Origin: Candidatus Elusimicrobium euhamitermitis
GTDB lineage: Bacteria > Elusimicrobiota > Elusimicrobia > Elusimicrobiales > Elusimicrobiaceae
Assembly: GCA_031254225.1 (NCBI GenBank)
Contig: JAIRUU010000083.1
Span: 1 to 12,146 of the forward strand
DNA: 12,146 bases
Direction: 5' to 3'
In this document: piece by piece, positions 6,598 to 12,146 of the stretch
Layout: each line of letters begins with the position of its first letter
How positions within the stretch are numbered: position 1 is the stretch's first letter
Translations under genes and position numbers: made by a program
The notes under the pieces: model-generated
The model's database searches: none
Seen by the model: only the letters and a program-made list of their open reading frames with translations
What the model was told of the DNA's origin: nothing

Positions 6598-7746
6598 TTA
6601 TTTACCTTTTTTATATTCTTCAAGCGACGCGCTTACGCTGCCTATAAAAACTTCCGTTTCCATTTTTACCGGAATGCGGCGCTCGTCGTCCGTCAGCCAT
6701 ACTTTTAAACTTTTGCCTTTCTGTATAAAAATACCTTCTTTCCTGAAACCCGGCTCAACCACAATGCAGTTAAATTTACCGGCCGGCGTTTTGAGCGTTT
6801 CTTTTTTAATAAACCTTACGATAAGCGGATAAGTAGTGTCCCCGTCGTTAACGTCAAAAGTCACGCTTTTGCCGGCGGAAAGCTCCGGCGCGTGCAGGCG
6901 CACGAAATAAAGGGACGTCAGCATATCCTGCACCGGCCCTTCAAGCGCGCCTTTAATAAGTTCCGCGTCCCCTTTTTTCTTTTTGGAGCCGATAAACTTT
7001 TTTTGCGCAGCGTCAAAACTTACCCATTCGTCCCTTATATAATTGCCTTCGCGTATGCTCTGCGAATAACCGTAAGAGGAATAATCTTTGACGGAAATCC
7101 ATGAATAATTAATGTCGCGCACTTTAAAGACGGAGTCAATGGCTTTGGCGGAATTTGCCAGCGTTTCAATTTTGTACGCCGGACCGAAACTGGTCTCCGT
7201 CACGCCGTCCGTTTTAATATAAGCGGTGCCCGCGCGTATAAATGAATAGTGCACGCCGAACCGCATTTCTTCGTCTGACCACGGCGCCGGATAAAGTTTC
7301 TGCCCTCCTTCTATAACGGGATTTTTTGCCCATGGGTGCAGATAACGCCCGTCGCGGACATAAGACGCGGGCACAGGCTCTTTTTTAGTTTCGGGTTTTT
7401 TTGTTTGTTCTTTATTTGCTTCGGCCGCGGCGGCTGAGGCCCGGACGGCTTTTGGCTGCGTGGTTTTAGAAAGAAAAACAGGCTCCTGTTCCGTCTGCTG
7501 CGCCGGCGCCGGCGCTTCTTCGGAAATGCCCAGCGCGCTTTCAAGCGCGGAAGCTAAAGGGGAGCCTTCTGTTTCTTTGGCCGGAGCGATATCGTTTTGA
7601 GTATTTTGCCGCGTTGTCTGAGCGGCGGGAGCTGGAATTTCAATTATTGCGGGGGGAGGAGTGTCCTGCGGTTTGCAGTTACAACAACAGCAACCGTTTA
7701 ATATTGCGGCAAGCGGCAGTATCAGTGCCGTAAGAATTTGTTTCAT
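6598..7746 (-). CDS. DUF3108-domain lipoprotein in LPS operon
   Basis: The 382-aa product begins with a short hydrophobic signal (about 4-16) and an atypical lipobox LNGC, giving a candidate lipidated Cys19, followed by an odd cluster of more cysteines (20, 21, 22, 24). Residues about 25-130 are a low-complexity Pro/Ala/Gln/Glu/Lys linker. From about residue 150 onward the sequence looks like the DUF3108 domain: an opening FGVHYSFIRAG, then mostly beta-type segments, FIKKETLKTPAGKFNC and the closing KVWLTDDERRIPVKME. Proteins of this type are envelope proteins of poorly known role; the placement between gmhB and rfaE1 suggests an outer-membrane or LPS-related job (inference). The ATG overlaps the gmhB stop (ATGA), with AAAGG 6 nt upstream. 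Confidence 0.8.
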   Translation of the reverse strand: MKQILTALILPLAAILNGCCCCNCKPQDTPPPAIIEIPAPAAQTTRQNTQNDIAPAKETEGSPLASALESALGISEEAPAPAQQTEQEPVFLSKTTQPKAVRASAAAAEANKEQTKKPETKKEPVPASYVRDGRYLHPWAKNPVIEGGQKLYPAPWSDEEMRFGVHYSFIRAGTAYIKTDGVTETSFGPAYKIETLANSAKAIDSVFKVRDINYSWISVKDYSSYGYSQSIREGNYIRDEWVSFDAAQKKFIGSKKKKGDAELIKGALEGPVQDMLTSLYFVRLHAPELSAGKSVTFDVNDGDTTYPLIVRFIKKETLKTPAGKFNCIVVEPGFRKEGIFIQKGKSLKVWLTDDERRIPVKMETEVFIGSVSASLEEYKKGK

Positions 7747-8291
7747 GACAAACCTTTTATATACGCGGCCGCGCCGAGCAGGTTATTTGTTACTTTAGCG
7801 GCTTTTATTTGCGCGCCGTACTTTTTTATTTGGGCGTTTCCGTTGGCCGTGCGCACAAGTATGCCGCGCGCGCCCAAAGCGTTGCCGAAATCTATGTCTG
7901 ACTTTTTGTCCCCTATCACAAAAGAACGGCTTATATCTATATTATATTTTTTTACGAGGTTTTGCCCAAGTAATGTTTTAGGTTTCCTGCACGCGCAGTT
8001 TTCAGACGGGGCATGCGGGCAGTATACAATTTCCCGCGCGCGGCAGGGCCCCAGCATTTTTTGCAGATGATTGTGCACTTTGTCCGTTTCTTCCGCCGTA
8101 AAATAACCGCGGCCTATGCCGGATTGGTTTGAAACTATAAAAATTTCATAGCCAAGTTTTTTGAAAATTTTAAGAGCCGCAGGCGCGGTTTTGTAAAGTT
8201 TTACCTGCCGCGGGTAACGCAGGTAACGCCCGGGTTTTTCATAAATGAGCGTGCCGTCGCGGTCCAGGAAAACGGCTTTAACCGTTGGCAT
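7743..8291 (-). CDS. gmhB: D-glycero-beta-D-manno-heptose 1,7-bisphosphate 7-phosphatase
   Basis: GmhB is a HAD-superfamily phosphatase that removes the C7 phosphate in ADP-heptose synthesis. Counting from the chosen start (182 aa), the nucleophile motif DRDGT is at 10-14 and SNQSGIGRG at 54-62. The zinc-loop ligands are Cys91, His93, Cys99 and Cys101 (CPHAPSENCACRKPK), and the acidic motif is GDKKSDID at 127-134. The zinc loop with this spacing distinguishes GmhB and its HisB-like relatives from generic HAD phosphatases. An upstream in-frame ATG at 8303 would add four residues, but only the ATG at 8291 has a Shine-Dalgarno-like TGAGG 6 nt before it. The gene overlaps the acyltransferase gene by 14 nt and the DUF3108 gene by 4 nt, so it is tightly inside the LPS operon. 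Confidence 0.93.
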   Translation of the reverse strand: MPTVKAVFLDRDGTLIYEKPGRYLRYPRQVKLYKTAPAALKIFKKLGYEIFIVSNQSGIGRGYFTAEETDKVHNHLQKMLGPCRAREIVYCPHAPSENCACRKPKTLLGQNLVKKYNIDISRSFVIGDKKSDIDFGNALGARGILVRTANGNAQIKKYGAQIKAAKVTNNLLGAAAYIKGLS

Positions 8292-9213
8292 GTTCGGCCT
8301 CATATTGCGGCGCGTTTTTTTCGCGTTTCCAGCGGTTGTGGGCCCACAGCCAGTCGGCCGGGCGTTCCCTAATCCAGCCTTCGTAATATTTATTTAAGAC
8401 GTCAACCATATTTTCCACCGTTTCCTGGGAATATTGCAGCGGCGGGATAACAGGGTCAAGAAATTCAACTATAAATTTGCCGTTTTCGCGGTAAAGCTTT
8501 GCCGGAACGACGGGGATTTGCAATTTTATTGAAAGCAGCGGAGTAAGCGGGCTGCACGCGCACCAGCGGCCGAAAAATTTGCGGTAAACCTCGCTCTTAT
8601 AAGCGTTCTGGTCTGATAAAATAGCTAGGGATTTTCCGCTTTTTAGCCACTTGACGCAGGCAAAAAACGGGTTGTCCGTGTTAATTATGCGCCCGCCGTA
8701 AAGGCCGCGCATGCGTTCAAGTTCTTTGTCAATAAAAGGGTTTTTAAGGCCCTGCGCCACGACGGCTTTTTCCAGCCCGCGCGCGTCGGAGGCTATGTTG
8801 AAAACTTCCCAGTTCGGGAAGTGGCCCGAGTGTATTATCATGGGGGAATTATTTTTTACGCGTTCGTAAACAAAAGCGGTATTTCTTAACTCTGTTATCT
8901 GCAAAAGTTTTTCTTTGGACATGCGCGCGCATTTTATAAATTCCGCTGCTACCGCGCCCATGTTGCGCCAGGAGCCCATACAAATTTCATATACTTCTTT
9001 TTCTGATTTTTCCGGCAGCGCGCGCGCTATGCTTTGCATGTTATTTCTAAATCTTTTTTTCATCAGCTTTGCGGCAAGGCCCGTGCAAAACATGCCGAAT
9101 TTAATGGAAGCGTCCCACGGCAGAACGATAAAGACCGCTTTCATGGTCTGAAGGCCCAGAAAGGAAAATAAAAATGAAATAGGTTTTATAATTTTCCGCC
9201 GCAGAAATTTCAT
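8278..9213 (-). CDS. Lipid A biosynthesis acyltransferase (LpxL/HtrB family)
   Basis: This family adds secondary acyl chains to Kdo-lipid A precursors at the inner membrane. The 311-aa length fits. The N-terminal 50 residues are hydrophobic and basic, as expected for a membrane-attached acyltransferase. The catalytic H(X4)E motif is present as HSGHFPNWE (His of HFPNWE, about residue 131). Further family landmarks are SDQNAYKS, a P-x-x-P-x-K-like IPVVPAKLY segment and the C-terminal ADWLWAHNRWK. It heads the five-gene LPS operon. Whether it is the LpxL or LpxM type cannot be told from sequence alone, so no symbol is given. There is no Shine-Dalgarno sequence before the ATG, and a perfect TATAAT ends only 6 nt upstream, suggesting a leaderless or near-leaderless transcript. 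Confidence 0.9.
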   Translation of the reverse strand: MKFLRRKIIKPISFLFSFLGLQTMKAVFIVLPWDASIKFGMFCTGLAAKLMKKRFRNNMQSIARALPEKSEKEVYEICMGSWRNMGAVAAEFIKCARMSKEKLLQITELRNTAFVYERVKNNSPMIIHSGHFPNWEVFNIASDARGLEKAVVAQGLKNPFIDKELERMRGLYGGRIINTDNPFFACVKWLKSGKSLAILSDQNAYKSEVYRKFFGRWCACSPLTPLLSIKLQIPVVPAKLYRENGKFIVEFLDPVIPPLQYSQETVENMVDVLNKYYEGWIRERPADWLWAHNRWKREKNAPQYEAEHANG

Positions 9214-9219
9214 CTTTAT

Positions 9220-9225
9220 ATTATA
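9220..9225 (-). promoter_or_regulatory. Possible -10 box very close to the lpxL-like start
   Basis: TATAAT (complement of 9220-9225) ends 6 nt before the ATG at 9211-9213. A transcript from it would start at or next to the ATG. The expected -35 window (around 9243-9248) falls inside the terminator stem and shows a poor match, so the promoter call is tentative. Confidence 0.4.
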
Positions 9226-9259
9226 CCAAAACGGCCTCTCTCACTAGAGGCCGTTTTGG
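9226..9259 (-). terminator. Rho-independent terminator of the 257-aa gene
   Basis: The arms CCAAAACGGCCTCT (9226-9239) and AGAGGCCGTTTTGG (9246-9259) form a perfect 14-bp stem with a 6-nt loop. The A- and T-tracts flank a GC core, as in symmetrical terminators. It lies 24 bases past the stop codon of the 257-aa gene and directly before the -10-like sequence of the LPS operon. Confidence 0.85.
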
Positions 9260-9283
9260 ATAAAATAACAATTTAACACCTAT

Positions 9284-10057
9284 TTAAAAATTTTTTTCTG
9301 TTTCTTGAATCCATTGTTTAATAGCTTTGGTTGAGTCTGAATCAGGATTGCGTAATTTCTCAAACCCTTCTCTTGTGTTATAAAGTACAGGGCGTGAAGC
9401 AGTATTATTTGTGGTGTTATACACCACAGGACGTGTGGAAATAAAAGGATTATCCTTAGGATCTGTATATACTGACGGTCTGTTGGAAATAAAAGGATTA
9501 CTATAATCATCTTTTGTATCCTTTGCTTTATCTACAAAAAATATAAATTCCTTTTCAGTCATTAATTTTTCTAATAGGTAATCACTTTTTTGTTGGGGTG
9601 TCAATCTGTCATAATTTTTTTCAGAATAGTCCATATAATCTTCATATTTTTTTACGAATGCGTTAAAAGCATTTCTATTTTCTTCTAATATTTCTATTAA
9701 AATAATATTGTTCATAAAATTAAGATACTTATTCATTCTAGAATCTTGATACATATGATACTTTACGTAAGCTATGGTTTCATCCGTGGCGTCTTTCAAG
9801 GCTCTAACGTCCGGGTTTTCGTAATTTTTTTTATATTCTCCCATTTCATTAAGGATTACGGGATATTGCTTGTTAGGATAATTTGTCATAAATACATCCG
9901 TGAAGAATGTGCCAGATATGCAATTACTATTACATTTATAGGCCTTTACCTCTAGTAAAAAAGGCTCTATTTGAGAATCATGGGACTTAATTCTCTGTGC
10001 AAAAACTGATCCGGCCGCAAAAAAAACTGCTATTGAAATAAATATTATTTTTTTCAT
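9284..10057 (-). CDS. Small predicted secreted protein with C-terminal RPxxY repeats, unknown family (257 aa)
   Basis: I do not recognise the family. A textbook signal peptide (basic MKK, hydrophobic core 4-16, VFA before Gln21) directs export. There is a close Cys pair at 42 and 46 (KCNSNC) that could form a disulfide. The middle (about 85-180) is charged and helical. The C-terminal part carries three copies of a short motif: NPFISNRPSVYT (187-198), NPFISTRPVVYN (203-214) and a shortened TASRPVLYNT (219-228). No further membrane segment is visible, so the mature protein should be soluble or surface-attached. The gene is distinctly AT-richer than the flanking LPS and macroglobulin genes. It has its own promoter and inverted repeat (10076-10144), a good AGAGGAG 5 nt before the ATG, and its own terminator (9226-9259), so it is a monocistronic unit between two housekeeping-like operons. 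Confidence 0.85.
   Translation of the reverse strand: MKKIIFISIAVFFAAGSVFAQRIKSHDSQIEPFLLEVKAYKCNSNCISGTFFTDVFMTNYPNKQYPVILNEMGEYKKNYENPDVRALKDATDETIAYVKYHMYQDSRMNKYLNFMNNIILIEILEENRNAFNAFVKKYEDYMDYSEKNYDRLTPQQKSDYLLEKLMTEKEFIFFVDKAKDTKDDYSNPFISNRPSVYTDPKDNPFISTRPVVYNTTNNTASRPVLYNTREGFEKLRNPDSDSTKAIKQWIQETEKNF
9374..9499 (-). repeat. Protein-level tandem motif repeat in the 257-aa gene
   Basis: Three units with the core RPxxY(N/T) lie at residues 187-198, 203-214 and about 219-228. The first two also share the leading NPFIS. Spacing is 16 residues between the first two units and slightly less to the third. The DNA copies (for example aaataaaaggatta at 9439-9452 and 9487-9500) remain recognisably similar, which points to fairly recent duplication. 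Confidence 0.75.
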
Positions 10058-10075
10058 AATTTCTCCTCTGTATAT

Positions 10076-10104
10076 ATTTTAATGTCGGACAGTATTTTTT
10101 ACAA
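10076..10104 (-). promoter_or_regulatory. Predicted sigma70-type promoter of the 257-aa gene
   Basis: On the minus strand TTGTAA (complement of 10099-10104) and TAAAAT (complement of 10076-10081) are separated by exactly 17 bp, and the -10 ends 18 bases before the ATG. The -35 box overlaps the last two bases of the adjacent inverted repeat. The arrangement parallels the promoter at 3044-3072. Confidence 0.6.
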
Positions 10105-10144
10105 GGGTCAAAAGACCTATTTATCTCTAGGTCTTTTGGCCCTT
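10103..10144. promoter_or_regulatory. Inverted repeat upstream of the -35 box (element B)
   Basis: The 17-nt arms 10103-10119 and 10128-10144 are complementary except for one G-U type position and enclose an 8-nt loop. The right arm contains TAGGTCTTTTGG (10128-10139), identical to 3097-3108 in element A. The 12-mer is 23 bp from the -35 box here and 24 bp there. The stem lies 15 bases past the macroglobulin stop, so a transcript-ending role is an alternative. However, no T-tract follows in either direction. Confidence 0.62.
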
Positions 10145-10159
10145 ATCAGTTTAAACTTT

Positions 10160-12146
10160 TTATTTTACGTTTATCGTCATGTTCGCGCTGTGCGCGGCAA
10201 ACTCGGGCGCGTACATGCTTTGCATTTGCGCGGCGCCTATTTTATAGGTTCCCGCCGTCGTGGGGCGTATTTTATATTTCAGCGTGTATTCGCCGTGCGG
10301 CAGCCAGTTTATGAAGAAATTTGTCAGGCTGTCGCGCGGTTCTTCGTAGCGGGAGAGCAAATCCCACTTCCAGCCGCTGAGCAGATTGTCCGCCTCAAAA
10401 CCCGCGGGCCGCGGGTCTTTGAGCTGCACGTATTCAAACTGAGAACTTGTGTTAACGGCCAGCCGTATTTCAATTTCATCGCCGACGTTTACCGTGTCCC
10501 CGTCGTTAAGCGGTTTTAATTTATAAACGTCCCCGTCTTTATAGCGCAGGAAGTATTGGCGGCTGACGTTCATCAGGCCTTTTGGGGATTCTTCAATTTT
10601 TCCGTCTGTAGAATAAACTGCGGTTAATGAAGCGAAGTCAGTTGTCTTACCTGTTTTTTCCACCCGCGCGGAAACGGAATCCTGCGTTATTTGCGCGCCT
10701 TGTTTGACGTACTGCAGCGGTTTTTTGACAAAATCAAAAGGCTTGAAAGTCTGCTCGTCCGTCACGGCGCCCCATATAATTTTATAAGTCGCCTCAGACG
10801 TAAAAGCGCCTCTGGCTTTCATTACGTCAAGCAGCGCGTATATAGCGCTGGCCGCCGCTTTGGTGGACGTCCACGTGTTGCCTTTGCGGTTAAAGAGCAT
10901 CCACTTAACCATGTCGTCAATGCGTTTGTCCTGCGGGCGCAGTTTGAGCAGAGTACGCAGCGTTATAGCGTGCTTTTCAAGCGTGTCGCTGTACCACAGC
11001 CAGCTTTTTGCTTCCGGCGTAAAGTATGCGCCGGCGGTATCGTCCACGGTCATCATGTCAAGCACGGCGTCAAGATAACGGTCGGACTCCGCTTTATTTC
11101 CCAGACGGTAGTAAACGTTCGCCGCGTAAATTTTGCCAAGCGGCGTCATAAAACGCTCATATTTTGCAGCATACTCCAGCCAGCCCGCGGCTTTTTTAAG
11201 CGCGTCCTGAGTTTCTTTCCATTCCGGCGGGAAAGAGGTCAGAACATAAGCCGCGTAAAGGCTCGTCACAATCTGATGCTCGCCGGTGTCTTTTGTATTT
11301 TTTATAATTTCGTCAACTTTACCGGTGACGTAACGCATGGCGCGTTTTGTCAAATCCTGCGGCACTCTTACGTCTTGGGACGCGGCCAGCGCAAAATTTT
11401 CCAGCAGGTAAAGCGTGACGTAAGTATCGCTTTTCCCGCCGCAGAACCAGCCGAAGCCGCCGTCCGAATTTTGGTAACAGCCAAGCCTGTCCTCCGTCTT
11501 TTTCGCAAGAGACGCCACGTTTTTAGGGTCAAACATATCAATGATTTTACCGTAATCAACTTTTCTGCCTTCCGCCTGAAAAAGCCAAGGCGTTTCGGAC
11601 AGCACCGTCTGGCGGATGGGATTATCCTCCTGCCACGGCGGAGTAATAGTGTCCCGTTTAGGCAGCTGCGCCACGGCTTTTTTCAGTTCCGGATATTTTT
11701 GGTAAAAATTATTTACTATCGCAAGCGGCACGTATCTGCTCGTCAGTGAAAATAAATTTTCAAACTGATATTCCACGAGCATGGGCAGGCTGTTAAAGAC
11801 CGGCAGTATTAAATCGGGGTCAATTTGCAGCTGCATCACGTCGTAAACGCGCGAAGGGTCCGGTTTTTTAAGCGCGTCAATTTCAATGAGATTAACGCCT
11901 TCTTTCAGCGCGGCGACTTTGCCGTCCACCAGACGCTCTCTGCTCGGCAGTATGGGAATTTCTTTTACTTCCCCGTCGGACAGCTGGCCCGCGCGGGCCG
12001 TGGCGGTCAGCGTTAAAACGCGCATGCCGCTTTCAACTTTAGCGTCCCACGCGACGGTCTCCTGCGATTTGGCTTTTACTAAAACAGCCGCGCGCGTGTC
12101 CGTCAAATTTAAAACTTCATAAGCGTTTTTATTGTTTTCTTTGACG
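10160..12146 (-). CDS. Alpha-2-macroglobulin family protein lacking the thioester, C-terminal part
   Basis: The frame stays open to the right edge, so the gene is cut at its 5' end; 661 residues are visible and the true start lies outside. Bacterial alpha-2-macroglobulins are large periplasmic or membrane-tethered proteins thought to inhibit proteases. Recognisable parts are the sD-x-E/LP entry segment (SDGEVKEIPILPS, about 56-68), the helical alpha-alpha barrel domain (about 105-400) with QNSDGGFGWF (225-234) and WTSTKAAASAIYAL, and the C-terminal beta-sandwich domain with VGDEIEIRLAV, LPHGEYTLKYKIR and QMQSMYAPEF. Where thioester-bearing relatives have a Y-P-Y-G-C-x-E-Q motif, this protein has YQFENLFSLTSR (126-137), so the reactive Cys and Gln are both missing. 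The bait region and N-terminal domains are not in the window. The 257-aa unit follows it. Confidence 0.88.
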   Translation of the reverse strand, partial: VKENNKNAYEVLNLTDTRAAVLVKAKSQETVAWDAKVESGMRVLTLTATARAGQLSDGEVKEIPILPSRERLVDGKVAALKEGVNLIEIDALKKPDPSRVYDVMQLQIDPDLILPVFNSLPMLVEYQFENLFSLTSRYVPLAIVNNFYQKYPELKKAVAQLPKRDTITPPWQEDNPIRQTVLSETPWLFQAEGRKVDYGKIIDMFDPKNVASLAKKTEDRLGCYQNSDGGFGWFCGGKSDTYVTLYLLENFALAASQDVRVPQDLTKRAMRYVTGKVDEIIKNTKDTGEHQIVTSLYAAYVLTSFPPEWKETQDALKKAAGWLEYAAKYERFMTPLGKIYAANVYYRLGNKAESDRYLDAVLDMMTVDDTAGAYFTPEAKSWLWYSDTLEKHAITLRTLLKLRPQDKRIDDMVKWMLFNRKGNTWTSTKAAASAIYALLDVMKARGAFTSEATYKIIWGAVTDEQTFKPFDFVKKPLQYVKQGAQITQDSVSARVEKTGKTTDFASLTAVYSTDGKIEESPKGLMNVSRQYFLRYKDGDVYKLKPLNDGDTVNVGDEIEIRLAVNTSSQFEYVQLKDPRPAGFEADNLLSGWKWDLLSRYEEPRDSLTNFFINWLPHGEYTLKYKIRPTTAGTYKIGAAQMQSMYAPEFAAHSANMTINVK

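Noticed and set aside
9411..9427. Palindrome gtggtgt-tat-acaccac
   Set aside because: It lies inside coding sequence and is explained by the codons for Val-Val-Tyr-Asn-Thr-Thr; no regulatory role is supported.
9280..9510. 76-codon minus-strand frame overlapping the end of the 257-aa gene
   Set aside because: It runs in another frame inside a gene with clear motif repeats and a signal peptide, and lacks its own promoter or ribosome binding site.
10691..11749. 352-codon open frame on the plus strand
   Set aside because: It lies wholly antisense to the macroglobulin gene, is rich in Arg, Phe, Val and His in no domain-like order, and shows no recognisable family. It is a shadow of the real coding frame.

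Overview
The window looks like chromosomal DNA from a Gram-negative, LPS-making bacterium. The lipid A/heptose/Kdo genes require an outer membrane. The moderate base composition, tight operons and several signal-peptide proteins of unknown family remind me of Elusimicrobiota (Elusimicrobium-like gut bacteria), but that is a recollection of style, not a search result. All genes except the fragment at the left edge lie on the minus strand, so the biology reads from right to left.

Layout, right to left. (1) 10160-12146: the C-terminal 661 residues of an alpha-2-macroglobulin family protein, open to the right edge; its thioester motif is lost. (2) 9226-10144: a self-contained unit with an inverted repeat, a promoter, a gene for a small secreted protein (257 aa) and a terminator. 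(3) 4860-9213: a compact five-gene envelope operon, lpxL-like acyltransferase - gmhB - DUF3108 lipoprotein - rfaE1/hldA - kdsB, with junctions from 14-nt overlap to 2-nt gap, followed by a hairpin. (4) 3209-4780: pyrG (CTP synthase) with a strong terminator; CTP is the co-substrate of KdsB, so adjacency makes metabolic sense. (5) 256-3111: a second self-contained unit with an inverted repeat, a promoter, two translationally coupled genes for predicted exported, membrane-anchored proteins of unknown function (576 and 316 aa), and a bidirectional terminator. (6) 1-252, plus strand: the C-terminus of an APC-family basic amino acid/polyamine antiporter.

The LPS genes work together. GmhB and RfaE1 are steps toward ADP-heptose, KdsB activates Kdo as CMP-Kdo, the acyltransferase finishes lipid A, and PyrG supplies CTP. 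The most interesting signal is that the two unknown secreted-protein units (2 and 5), which lie 6 kb apart, share a promoter design. In both, an inverted repeat carrying the same 12-mer sits directly upstream of a 17-bp-spaced -35/-10 pair, with the 12-mer 23-24 bp from the -35 box. This suggests co-regulation of a dispersed family of surface or secreted proteins. No RNA genes, CRISPR arrays, transposases or origins were seen. No gap between genes exceeds about 220 bases.
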